NCBI GenBank assembly: GCA_031082125.1
Contig: JAVHLM010000033.1
Location: 1-64,000 of the forward strand
DNA length: 64,000 nt
From: Candidatus Eremiobacterota bacterium
GTDB lineage: Bacteria; Vulcanimicrobiota; CADAWZ01; Ess09-12
Direction: 5' to 3'
Part shown: piece by piece, positions 8,108 through 16,659 of the stretch
How the letters are laid out: the number at the start of each line of letters is the position of its first letter
How positions within the stretch are numbered: the stretch's first letter is position 1
The notes under the pieces: generated by a model
Seen by the model: only the letters and a program-made list of their open reading frames with translations
Told to the model about the DNA's origin: nothing
Databases searched by the model: none
Position numbers and translations under genes: made by a program

Positions 8108-9241
8108 CTAAAGGCCCTGGAGGTCCTCGAGGAGGGATATGACAGGGTAGGCGGGATTGTAATGCTTCTGGATGAACATGGGGGCCTTTTTCCGGTAAAG
8201 GCGGCGGGCCAGCCTGTCTGCGACGGGGATGACGATACGCTCCGTCTCGCAGAGCACCGGCGAGACCATGGCAATATCGCCGGCAGACTGCCAGTTGATG
8301 CAGCCGCAGCGGCTGTGGCATCTTTCCTCGATGGCGCAGCCCCGGCAGGACTCCTTGGCAGCATGAGCCCTCTGAAAAAGGGCTGTGCGCTTACCGTCAT
8401 CAAAGCCCCTTCTCACGTCTCCGATCCTGAATTCCTCTGTGCTCACGCAGTCCTGCACAAAGGCGACACAGGGGTACAGGCCCCCGTCCGGGGCCACTGA
8501 CACCTGTTTCACGCCTCCATGGCAGCGCTCGCAGAGGGCTCCCGCCCCATGGATATGGCCTGCAATCTTCACATCAAAAGGGCCGAAATAGAACTTGTGC
8601 TCCTCGAGAGTCAATCTCTCATAGAGCTTCGCCAGGAGGCCATACTGCTTTCTCAGCCGCCGCAGATCATTGTCGGTCCACACTCCGCGGTAATCAAGGG
8701 AGAGGAGAATATACCTGAAGCCCTTCTCAAGAAGGAATTTCACCGAGTCATGGAAATAATCCAGCGTCGCCGGCGTGACGACCATCATTGCATGGGTATA
8801 GGGCTGCCACTTGAGAAGCATCGAGGCCTTTTCATCGACAATGCTGAAAGTGCCCCTGCCATCGGCAGTCTTTCTGTGGCAGTCATGGGACCTTGCATCG
8901 CCGTCCATGCTGAGGGAGACTGCGATGTTCTCGCACCCGGCAAACTCGAGAAACTCCTCGTCAAGAAGGATCCCGTTGGTGGTGAGCTTGAAGTGGAAGC
9001 GGTGGCCGTGCTTTTCCTCTGCGTCCTTTGCAAGCGCCACGACAAGCCTGATTATATCCTTCCTGAGAAGAGGCTCGCCGCCGTAAAATACAATCCCTGA
9101 ATGCTTCGGCTGGGTGGTTACGGCGAACTCCATGGCCTGCCGGGCAGTCTCCTCTGTCATATCAAGACGCGCGAGCGGCGGGGAGTAACAGTAATCGCAC
9201 CGCATCGTGCATCCTGTCGTGAGGTGAAAGGTGAAGTGCAT
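8108..9241 (-). CDS. Radical SAM/SPASM protein
   Basis: The 377-residue protein has the radical SAM cluster motif CTMRCDYC at 11-18 (C11, C15, C18). The glycine-rich SAM region FYGGEPLL follows, then a TIM-barrel core. A C-terminal SPASM-type region carries further cysteines (CERCHGG, LYPCVAF, CRGCAIEERCHSRCGC) that would hold auxiliary iron-sulfur clusters. The family makes radical-based changes in peptides or proteins (thioether or carbon-carbon links, sulfatase activation). The upstream gene, 24 bases away, encodes a lipoprotein with an odd basic N-terminus, a possible substrate or partner. No short Cys-rich precursor peptide was found next to it. Confidence 0.93.
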   Translation of the reverse strand: MHFTFHLTTGCTMRCDYCYSPPLARLDMTEETARQAMEFAVTTQPKHSGIVFYGGEPLLRKDIIRLVVALAKDAEEKHGHRFHFKLTTNGILLDEEFLEFAGCENIAVSLSMDGDARSHDCHRKTADGRGTFSIVDEKASMLLKWQPYTHAMMVVTPATLDYFHDSVKFLLEKGFRYILLSLDYRGVWTDNDLRRLRKQYGLLAKLYERLTLEEHKFYFGPFDVKIAGHIHGAGALCERCHGGVKQVSVAPDGGLYPCVAFVQDCVSTEEFRIGDVRRGFDDGKRTALFQRAHAAKESCRGCAIEERCHSRCGCINWQSAGDIAMVSPVLCETERIVIPVADRLARRLYRKKAPMFIQKHYNPAYPVISLLEDLQGL

Positions 9242-9265
9242 TGCCTCTCCTTCTGGCGGGGGAGC

Positions 9266-10123
9266 TTATTTCTTTATCCAGCCTTTGTTCCTTGCCCATG
9301 CGATGGCATCCTTCACCTGCGCGAGGAGATCCTTGCGCGACGCATCGAGGTCACCCCTGTTGTCCTTCATATCGAGGGGATCATAAAATATCAGCAGGTT
9401 CACTTTGCGGGCCCTCGTGAAAAGATCTTCCATGACCACCGCAGCGGGCCTGGAATAAGCTACGGGCGGCGCCGTGCTTCTTATCTCGCCCTTCTTTATA
9501 TAGAGCGACTCATCGGCAGAGGAAATATACTCATAGGCGAAACGGTGTGCCGAGCTGTAACCGTCAAGCCCGACGGGCCCGCGGTAATTGGAGGGCTCGA
9601 TTTCACCAAAAATGTCTTTGGCGGTTCCCTTATATTCGCCTGTCACACCGGAGATTATCACGTTGTGCCTGTCAAAGGTGATGCCGGCCTTTTTGAATTC
9701 CCCTTCGATGAGCTGCCTGGCCTCATCTTCTCCGAGAGGGGCAGGGAATGATGCCGCTTCGCCGCCGCTCCTCACAAAGCCGTAGCCATGGTTGAAGAGC
9801 GGAGCCACTGTGCCGCTTTGTTTCTGCAGGATATCACCGCTTCGCGGCTCGCAGGAAGAGACGGGGATATCCGGTGCAATGCCTCCCGTCCGGGCAGGCG
9901 TTCTCGTCGAGGAGACAGAAGGGGTGTCACCGGGGACTGCCTGCACCTGCCCGGCTTTGCCGGTGCAGCCTGAAAGTGCCAGGGCGCAGAGGGTTCCCGC
10001 GATGAGAGCATCATTTTTCCAGCGGGAGGGAAGGCATTTCCATGGCGATTCACTATCGCTCCGGAAATCCTCCAGCCCCGGGTAGGGGGGCTTCCTGTAA
10101 CGCTTGAGCGGTTTTATCCTCAT
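9266..10123 (-). CDS. Lipoprotein paired with radical SAM enzyme
   Basis: I do not recognise this 285-residue protein. It starts MRIKPLKRYRKPPYP, and about 35 residues precede a hydrophobic segment ending in lipobox LALSGC (Cys53). That n-region is unusually long for a lipoprotein. The mature part has a Ser/Thr/Pro linker and then an alpha/beta-looking domain (GEDEARQLIEGEFKKAGITF, GYSSAHRFAYEYIS, LIFYDPLD) ending in a Lys-rich helix. AGGAAG seven bases upstream supports the start. It is the first gene of a two-gene unit with the radical SAM gene. The long conserved-looking leader could be a recognition sequence for that enzyme; this is inference. Confidence 0.7.
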   Translation of the reverse strand: MRIKPLKRYRKPPYPGLEDFRSDSESPWKCLPSRWKNDALIAGTLCALALSGCTGKAGQVQAVPGDTPSVSSTRTPARTGGIAPDIPVSSCEPRSGDILQKQSGTVAPLFNHGYGFVRSGGEAASFPAPLGEDEARQLIEGEFKKAGITFDRHNVIISGVTGEYKGTAKDIFGEIEPSNYRGPVGLDGYSSAHRFAYEYISSADESLYIKKGEIRSTAPPVAYSRPAAVVMEDLFTRARKVNLLIFYDPLDMKDNRGDLDASRKDLLAQVKDAIAWARNKGWIKK

Positions 10124-10449
10124 AAGGCCACTTCCTTTCCTGGTCTTCCCTCTTCTCTTCGCATTTTTCCCGATAGTTCTTCAATACGGCAGTGAGGCTC
10201 TTCCTCCTTCAGGAGAAACCTTTTCATGATCCTGAGGCCATGGGCTTTCAGCAATTGCTGGTGCTTCAGATGACAAAATGGCTGCCTGTGCAATCATTAA
10301 CAGACACAGGAAAAAAGCCTTTTGTAAAGAAGTACAGGGGATATCTTCTCACTTTCCATCAGGCTTCAACGGCGCCATTGAGAGACCTGGGGCGCAGGGA
10401 AGCTGAAACTGATAGAGATGGCGAAAATTAGTGCAAGGGAGGAATCTCT
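10124..10449. other. Divergent intergenic region
   Basis: These 326 bases lie between two divergently read genes and should hold both promoters. I see no convincing -35/-10 pair, no hairpin with a T-run and no credible small gene. Confidence 0.5.
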
Positions 10450-11169
10450 ATGAGAAAGACGGCCTTATGTGTTCTGCTTTTTGCCCTTCTCCTCACCTCA
10501 TGGGCAGGCGCCCAGGACTTCTCCACCAAGGTGATCTCCATCACTGACGGCAATGATATCCTGGTCGGCGAAGGCACCCTGAAGCTCAACTGCATTGACT
10601 GCCCCGATCTTGACCAGCCTTTCGGTCCCCAGGCCAAGACATACCTGGAGCAGCTCATCCAGGGAAAAAACGTTGACGTGGAGGTAGTCTGGGTCGATCA
10701 CAGCAACAGGAAAGTCTCAAAGATCTCCCTCGACGGGAAAGACGTGGGCACTGCCATCGCTTCAGCAGGGCTTGCCTGGTATGACGGCAAGCTCGAGCAG
10801 GACTCGGAGATTGCCCAGGCTGCAGATCTGGCAAAAGCGCAGAAAATCGGCCTCTGGACCCAGCCCAATCCTGTCGCTCCCTGGGATTTCAGGACCCAGC
10901 AGCGGGGTATTCAGCCCAACACATCGGGAGCGCCGACGGGAGCCAGCAACGGGAGCTACGGCTTCAATCCCCTCCAGAACAACGGCGATGCGGGAACCTC
11001 CTGGGATACCGGTACCACAGTCCTCAGCACGGAGCCTGTATACGGCAATTACGGGTACGGGTATGGCACCGGGGCAAGCCCTTATTACAACAGGACATTC
11101 TGCAACTACTGCAATGAATATCACAGGAACAACTCAAGCGAGGCCTGTGGTGCCGTGAGGAGGCGCTGA
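10450..11169 (+). CDS. Exported SNase-like protein with altered active site
   Basis: The 239-residue protein has a signal peptide (1-21) and a staphylococcal-nuclease fold (about 24-135: ITDGNDILV, LNCIDCPDLDQPFG, VDHSNRKVSKI, AGLAWYD). In active family members the segment reads RLxGIDxPE. Here it is KLNCIDCPD, so the catalytic Arg is Lys and the Glu is Asp, while the second Arg (SNRK) stays. Nuclease activity is therefore doubtful. After 145 comes a Gly/Asn/Tyr-rich tail ending in a Cys/His cluster (CNYCNEYH, EACG). GGGAGGA six bases upstream fixes the start. It is related to the nuclease gene near 51 kb, which keeps the catalytic residues. Confidence 0.85.
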   Translation: MRKTALCVLLFALLLTSWAGAQDFSTKVISITDGNDILVGEGTLKLNCIDCPDLDQPFGPQAKTYLEQLIQGKNVDVEVVWVDHSNRKVSKISLDGKDVGTAIASAGLAWYDGKLEQDSEIAQAADLAKAQKIGLWTQPNPVAPWDFRTQQRGIQPNTSGAPTGASNGSYGFNPLQNNGDAGTSWDTGTTVLSTEPVYGNYGYGYGTGASPYYNRTFCNYCNEYHRNNSSEACGAVRRR

Positions 11170-11255
11170 GCCAAAATCACTTTTGATGACCTGGGCCTTC
11201 ATCATGATCATCTCGGGTGGAATTGTATTGAGCCGGGGCAGATCCCATCTGACTT

Positions 11256-12980
11256 TTAAAGGGAATTCCCTTCTGCGGCTTTTTTCATCGCTTCATCGCA
11301 GAAAATCCACTTCCCTTCAAGCATCGTCATCAGGACTTTCACCTTCCTGAGCTCTTCAGGCTTCGTCTCGAAAAGGTTCCTTTCCAGCACCACCAGGTCT
11401 GCCGCCTTGCCAGCCTCGAGGGATCCGGTGTCCTTCTCATGATGGCGAAGGTACGCGCCGTGGATTGTATAAGCCGCGAGGGCTTCATCAAGGCTGAGGC
11501 GCTCATCGGCATTCAATGGAGGCTTGCCTGGCTCTTCTGGGGGCTTCCTTGTGACGGCGACCTGGATTGCCTCAAGGGGATTCATGGTGCTCACAGGCCA
11601 GTCGCTTCCTGCAGCCAGGATGGCGCCTGTCTTTGCAATGCTCCCGAAGGGATAGAGGTACCGGGATCGTGCAGGGCCGATGATTGGCTCGGTCAGCTCG
11701 GTAATGTATTTGTCGGGGAAAGCCCAGAATGGCTGGCAGTTCGCCACGGCGCCCAGGCGGCGGAAACGCGGGATATCAGCAGGATCGATGAGCTCCAGGT
11801 GGGCAATGTGGTGGCGCCGGTCACCGTTGCCGTTTTTCATGAGAGCCTCCTGAAACGCGTCAAGCGCTGCCCTCACCCCCCTGTCGCCTATGGCATGGAC
11901 ATGAACCTGGAAGCCCTCACGGTCAAGGAGCACCACCAGCTCATTCAAAGGCCCCGGCTCGATAAGAAGCTTCCCCCTGTCAACGCCGCTTTGCAGATAT
12001 GGCTCCAGCAGAGCGGCGGTTTTAGTCTCCAGGACGCCGTCAACAAAGAGCTTCGCCATGCCGGCTTCAACACGCGGCCCACGGTAGCGGTCCCGCCTCG
12101 CCATGAGAGCCGGAATCTGCGCGGCTCCCTTTTCTGGATCGACATGGAGTGAAGCAGTAACCCTCACAGTGAGCTCGCCTCTCTTCTCAAGCTCAAGGTA
12201 CGTCTCAAGCTCATCCTTGTCGGCATTTGCCTCCACCAGGGAAGTGATGCCGAGGGCGCCGGCCTTCCGGAGAAAGGTCATCAATGCCTCGAGCCTCTCG
12301 CCGGGCGTCGCGGGAGGGATAAGCTTTTCCACAAGATCTGAGGCACTCTCACGGAGTGTCCCTGAGGGCTCGCCCGTTCCGGCGCGGCGCTCAATGCGCC
12401 CCCCCGGAGGATCGGCTGTCCCCTTCGTGATGCCTGCCATCGCGAGGGCTTTCGAGTTCGCCCACGAGGAGTGGCCGTCTGCAGAAGAGATGAACGCAGG
12501 CCTGTCAGGCACGAGCCTGTCAAGCTCCTCCTTCGTGGGATTGGCCCCGGGAAAAATGAAGGAAGCCCAGCCGCTTCCCAGAATCCAGCTCTTCTCCCTG
12601 TGGCTCTCAGCATAATGCTTCACGGCCTTGAATACTTCCTCCCTGGTGGACAGGTCGAAAAGGGCACATTGAGAAGTCTCGATCCCGCCGAAAATGGGGT
12701 GAATGTGGCTGTCGCAGAACCCCGGGAGAACCATGGCGCCCTTGAGATCGATGACTTTTGTCGCGGGACCTATATATTCCCCGGCCCCCTTTCGAGTGCC
12801 CGCGTAAAGAATCTTTCCTCCAAGAACCGCCACCGAGTCTGCCCAGCTCCTTGAGGTATCCATCGTGTAGATTGCGCCATTCTGGAGGAGAATGCCGGCT
12901 CTGGGGTGATCAGCGCTCCTGACGGCGCATGCAGCACCGAAGAAGAGAGTCAGAAGAATGATGATGATTTTTTTGAACAC
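11256..12980 (-). CDS. YtcJ-like amidohydrolase, lipoprotein
   Basis: The 574-residue protein has an N-terminal lipoprotein signal (lipobox FGAAC, Cys18) followed by a complete amidohydrolase-3 family fold. It has an N-terminal beta-sandwich (LLQNGAIYTMD), the metal-binding motif DSHIHP (His92, His94), HAIGDRG, the HIAHLELI region, GSDWPVS, and a closing strand LVVLERN. Family members hydrolyse amide or formamide bonds with one or two metal ions; the substrate is unknown. Lipid anchoring would place it outside the cytoplasm, which is less common for this family. The gene stands alone and ends convergently with the SNase-like gene. Confidence 0.92.
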   Translation of the reverse strand: MFKKIIIILLTLFFGAACAVRSADHPRAGILLQNGAIYTMDTSRSWADSVAVLGGKILYAGTRKGAGEYIGPATKVIDLKGAMVLPGFCDSHIHPIFGGIETSQCALFDLSTREEVFKAVKHYAESHREKSWILGSGWASFIFPGANPTKEELDRLVPDRPAFISSADGHSSWANSKALAMAGITKGTADPPGGRIERRAGTGEPSGTLRESASDLVEKLIPPATPGERLEALMTFLRKAGALGITSLVEANADKDELETYLELEKRGELTVRVTASLHVDPEKGAAQIPALMARRDRYRGPRVEAGMAKLFVDGVLETKTAALLEPYLQSGVDRGKLLIEPGPLNELVVLLDREGFQVHVHAIGDRGVRAALDAFQEALMKNGNGDRRHHIAHLELIDPADIPRFRRLGAVANCQPFWAFPDKYITELTEPIIGPARSRYLYPFGSIAKTGAILAAGSDWPVSTMNPLEAIQVAVTRKPPEEPGKPPLNADERLSLDEALAAYTIHGAYLRHHEKDTGSLEAGKAADLVVLERNLFETKPEELRKVKVLMTMLEGKWIFCDEAMKKAAEGNSL

Positions 12981-13176
12981 CGTGCCCTCCTAATGAGGCT
13001 CCGTTCCATGTACCGATAATTATACCATACTTTCCATTCTCAGGCCCAAGGGCTGCCGTCATCGGCACCCGGCGGGCTTCCCTTTCAAGATGCCTTCACC
13101 TCTCTAAAGAAAACCTAGGAATCTTTATCCGTGGAAACGAACTGTTATCGGAAGAGATTGGCAAAAAAGAGGGACC

Positions 13177-14619
13177 ATGGCAGAAGCGCTTCCCACCGGT
13201 ACCGTCTTCAGAGCGAGATACAGGATAACTGCCGTCATAGGCGAGGGAGCCACCGGGCGGGTCTACCAGGCGGAAGATCTCACCATTGCCGGGGCGCGGT
13301 GGGCTCTGAAGGAGCTTTCAACAGATGCTCTCTCCCCTGAAGAAGGCCGTGAAGCCCGGGAGTTTTTCCAGAGAGAATTCAGGATCCTTTCTGGCCTCAA
13401 TCACACGGGGCTTCCCAAGGTGGTGGACTGCTTCCCTGAGAGCAGCCGCCACTACCTGGTGATGGAGTATATCGAGGGGGAAAACCTGGAAGAGAAGCTC
13501 TCACTCCGCGAGGGCTCCTTTTCCGCAGAGGAGCTCATGCCCTGGATATTCCAGATTATGGACATCCTTGAGTATCTCCACAGCCAGAGCCCTCCCCTCA
13601 TCTACCGCGACCTGAAGCCTTCCAACATCGTCATCACCGCGGGGGGGAAAGCCAAGCTCATAGACTTCGGCATCACAAGAGCCTTTGACCCGGGTAAAAT
13701 GCGGGACACCCAGGCCATAGGGACCCCGGGCTTCTCTGCGCCCGAGCAGTACGGCACCAGGCAGACCGACGGGCGCTCCGACATATACTCCCTGGGAGCC
13801 ACGACGTTCCGCCTCCTCTCGGGAGAGAATCCCCAGAAATTCAATTTCCAGTTTCCCCCCCTGCTCCAGGTGAGGAGCGGCCTTGATCCCCGCCTCTCCC
13901 TTGCAGTGGGGAAAGCCCTGGAGAAAGAGCCTGAGCGGCGCTTCCAGTCAATCGCCGAAATGAGGGCATTTCTCCGGAAAGAGGAGGAGGGGGGCAGCAA
14001 AGCCCCACAGGCGCCTTCCGCGAAAAAATGGCAGCCCCTGGTGCTTCTCACCGACGAACCCTGGACACTCTTCCTGTACCTGATGACCATTGTGTTCTGC
14101 GCGGTCATACCGGTTGTGGGATCATTCATATGCATTGCAGGCTTTGCGGGGCTTGCCGTGCTTGTGCTGGCCTCACTGCCGGCAGCCTGTTTCCATATGG
14201 CAAAAGGCGAGTGGCGCAAAGCTGTCAATTCGCTGGGAGTCATAGCAGCTTCCCTTGTGCTGCTGCTGATCCCGGTTTTTCTCCTCTCCCCCTCCCTCAA
14301 GGGCACCGGAGACCGCACAATGCTTGACGGCTGCAGGGAGAACCTGAAAACCATCGCCGCGGCCATTGAAGTCTATTCCCATGAAAATAGCGGGTCCTCT
14401 CCCCCGAGGCTCGATGCCCTCACCCCGGCGTATCTTCAGAAGATTCCCTCATGCCCCGCGGCGGGCAAAGACACTTACCGCGGAAGCTACACAAGCGCCG
14501 GTGCTGACAAATACACCTTTTACTGCAGGGGATCATCTCACGGGAAGCTGCTCTCCCAGCCTGATTATCCCCGTTACAGCAGAAAGGAGGGTCTCGTGGT
14601 GGACCCGTCGGATTTATGA
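13177..14619 (+). CDS. Ser/Thr kinase with membrane domain and pseudopilin-like C-terminus
   Basis: The 480-residue protein has an apparently active kinase domain at about 15-268: GEGATGRVY, K45, YRDLKPSN (D145, N150), DFG 163-165, GTPGFSAPEQYG. A Pro/Ala linker leads to three or four hydrophobic segments (298-372). The last 95 residues form an extracytoplasmic module: CRENLKTIAAAIEVYSHENSG (386-406), PPRLDALTPAYLQKIPSCP, Tyr-rich strands ending FYCRG, then PDYPRYSRKEGL. The same module ends the kinase at 20068 and sits in the lipoprotein at 4190. It resembles type II secretion pseudopilin heads. It may sense the envelope and signal to the kinase across the membrane. The ankyrin gene follows after 30 bases, probably in one operon. 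Confidence 0.93.
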   Translation: MAEALPTGTVFRARYRITAVIGEGATGRVYQAEDLTIAGARWALKELSTDALSPEEGREAREFFQREFRILSGLNHTGLPKVVDCFPESSRHYLVMEYIEGENLEEKLSLREGSFSAEELMPWIFQIMDILEYLHSQSPPLIYRDLKPSNIVITAGGKAKLIDFGITRAFDPGKMRDTQAIGTPGFSAPEQYGTRQTDGRSDIYSLGATTFRLLSGENPQKFNFQFPPLLQVRSGLDPRLSLAVGKALEKEPERRFQSIAEMRAFLRKEEEGGSKAPQAPSAKKWQPLVLLTDEPWTLFLYLMTIVFCAVIPVVGSFICIAGFAGLAVLVLASLPAACFHMAKGEWRKAVNSLGVIAASLVLLLIPVFLLSPSLKGTGDRTMLDGCRENLKTIAAAIEVYSHENSGSSPPRLDALTPAYLQKIPSCPAAGKDTYRGSYTSAGADKYTFYCRGSSHGKLLSQPDYPRYSRKEGLVVDPSDL

Positions 14620-14649
14620 GCCTTAAGCCAGAAAGGCGGTGATTGTCCC

Positions 14650-16551
14650 GTGCTGTGCTCGAAATGCAAGGCCTCACTCGACGTGAAGCCCTCGCTTCCC
14701 TACGTTGAATGTTCCTCATGCGGCGCCCTGACAGCCCGTGCCCATCCTCTCCCGAAACCAGACAAGGTCCAGGTGTCCCTCACTCCCGAAGAGCTGAGAC
14801 TGGTTATCGACTACAGGAGCCCCTGGAGCGGCGGAATATTGATTGCCTTGCTCATTTCAGGGGTAATCATTTTTACCTATATGTTCTTCAATGATCCCGA
14901 GACGAAGGGAATGGGAGCCCACCTCAGCGATTTCATGAGGGAGGAGCCTCTCCTCTTCCTGCTCCCCATGCTCTCATCCCTTGTCATGCCGCTTGCCATC
15001 TTCTATTTTGCCCTTACCCGCATGGTGAACAGGAATGTCATCACCGTCACCGCCACTCTCCTTACCCGCGCCACCACGCCTCTTCTCGGCCTGGACCGCC
15101 CCATGAGAGCAGCCCCTGGCGACATAGAAAGCCTTGAAGCGGAACATGTAAAGAATTACGGCTACCGCGCCAGGGCAGTCACCGTGCAAGGCAGGTCGCT
15201 CACTCTCTGGCCCACTGACACCAATCCCCTCATGGTCATCTACCTTGTGGAGAGAGTCCGGGAGTATCTCGATTATCTCAAGGACCGGGAGGGCAGCCCT
15301 TTCTATGAGGAATACTCCCAGGCCCTCGACAATGGCGACTGCGGTAAAATCCTTGCCATGCTCGACAAAAACCCCAGACTGGCAGGCATCCGCTCGGCAG
15401 GCGGGAAGCTTGCCCTCACGGTGGCCGCCTCGGGGGGGCACAGGGCCCTGGCGAAAATCGCCCTGGACCTTGGAGCCGATGTGAACGGCAGGGAGTGGAG
15501 AAGCCTCAGGACTGCCCTCCATTTCGCCTGCCACAGAGGTGACGGTGAGCTTGTGGACCTCCTGCTGGCTCACAGGGCGGAAGTGAACTGCATTGACAAT
15601 GAGATGGCCACCGCGCTCCACCTGGCCCTGGCGGGCACTCACCGAAAGATTGCGGAAAAGCTCACCTCCCGCGGCGCCCAGGATATAATCGCTTACACTA
15701 CCAAAGATCCAGGTTTTCCCTTTGCCAGACTGGCACCCTTGCTTGCCCTGCCGATCCTTTTCACTATAATCTTCACGCTTCAGATGAACAGCGTCCACAT
15801 GGCGGCCAACAGGGGCGACCTGAAGAAAGTCCGGGCATATATCGATGCCAATCCCGGCCTCCTGAACGAGCCTTCCGCCAAGCTCCTCGAGACGCCGCTC
15901 CACGAGGCGGCAGGAATGGGCCGCCTGGAGGTGGTGAAATACCTCGTGGAAAAAGGAGCCGACTGCTCTCTGAAAGACAGTTCGGGCCATACCGCACTTG
16001 AGAAAGCGATCGACCGGGGCCACAACGATGTGGCGCTGTTCCTCATAGAGCATGCCGGCAGCGGGAAGAAAGGCATGGAAGGAACTCTGCTCCATCATGC
16101 CGCGTGGAACGGCAATATCGAGATGGCAAGGCTCCTGCTGGAAAAGGGCACCGAGGTCAACGGGCGTGACAAGGCAGGAAAGACTGCTCTTCATTATGCG
16201 ATAAGCGCCGATTACCTGGACGTGGCGAAGCTGCTCATTGAAAAAGGCGCCGACGTCAACAGCCTCTCAGCAGGCAAAGAAAACGGAGCCAAGACTCCCC
16301 TTCATTCAGCCCGGAGCGACAAGGCAGTGAGGATACTGGTGAGAAAAGACGCCGATGTCAATGCAAAGGACAATGAAGGGAAGACGCCCCTGCACTATGC
16401 GGCGGAAGGTCACGGGAGCGCCGTCGAGGAGCTCATAGCGGGCGGCGCCGAGGTGAATGCAAGAGACAGTCTTGGAAAAACACCCCTTTACTATGCCAGG
16501 AATTACCGCTACTCCAAAAAATTCATCACCGAGCATGGCGGCAAGGAGTGA
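14650..16551 (+). CDS. Zinc-ribbon, membrane and ankyrin-repeat protein
   Basis: The 633-residue protein starts at GTG. The N-terminus holds a four-Cys zinc ribbon (C3, C6, C21, C24). Two hydrophobic segments (about 58-85, 100-122) follow, then a cytoplasmic region with a first ankyrin block (about 240-335: KLALTVAASGGHRALAKIAL, RTALHFACHRGDGELVDLLL). A further membrane segment (about 352-374) precedes a second ankyrin block of at least six repeats (about 380-630, TPLHEAAGMGRLEVVKYLVE type). Ankyrin blocks on both sides of a membrane helix imply that the two blocks face opposite compartments, unless that helix is not inserted. It follows the kinase gene by 30 bases and is a natural candidate substrate or scaffold for it. 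Confidence 0.85.
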   Translation: MLCSKCKASLDVKPSLPYVECSSCGALTARAHPLPKPDKVQVSLTPEELRLVIDYRSPWSGGILIALLISGVIIFTYMFFNDPETKGMGAHLSDFMREEPLLFLLPMLSSLVMPLAIFYFALTRMVNRNVITVTATLLTRATTPLLGLDRPMRAAPGDIESLEAEHVKNYGYRARAVTVQGRSLTLWPTDTNPLMVIYLVERVREYLDYLKDREGSPFYEEYSQALDNGDCGKILAMLDKNPRLAGIRSAGGKLALTVAASGGHRALAKIALDLGADVNGREWRSLRTALHFACHRGDGELVDLLLAHRAEVNCIDNEMATALHLALAGTHRKIAEKLTSRGAQDIIAYTTKDPGFPFARLAPLLALPILFTIIFTLQMNSVHMAANRGDLKKVRAYIDANPGLLNEPSAKLLETPLHEAAGMGRLEVVKYLVEKGADCSLKDSSGHTALEKAIDRGHNDVALFLIEHAGSGKKGMEGTLLHHAAWNGNIEMARLLLEKGTEVNGRDKAGKTALHYAISADYLDVAKLLIEKGADVNSLSAGKENGAKTPLHSARSDKAVRILVRKDADVNAKDNEGKTPLHYAAEGHGSAVEELIAGGAEVNARDSLGKTPLYYARNYRYSKKFITEHGGKE

Positions 16552-16607
16552 CATGGTATAACTATCGATAAGTTAAAAAAACTTTTACAGATACTCTCCC
16601 TTTTTAT

Positions 16608-16616
16608 TGCTATAAT
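16608..16616 (+). promoter_or_regulatory. Extended -10 promoter
   Basis: TGCTATAAT is a full extended -10 element, located about 44 bases before the metallopeptidase start. No good -35 is present at 17 bases, which extended -10 promoters can tolerate. Confidence 0.55.
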
Positions 16617-16659
16617 GGGCTGGAGAGGATATGAAATCTGTTCTGCCTGAGCGAGGTCC

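Noticed and set aside
10192-10431. 79-codon open frame between the lipoprotein and nuclease genes
   Set aside because: No ribosome binding site, no domain, and unlikely residue composition.
14974-16194. Long open frame on the minus strand inside the ankyrin gene (406 codons)
   Set aside because: It is the shadow of a high-GC repeat gene. It has no domain, no ribosome binding site, and its opposite frame is a clear ankyrin protein.
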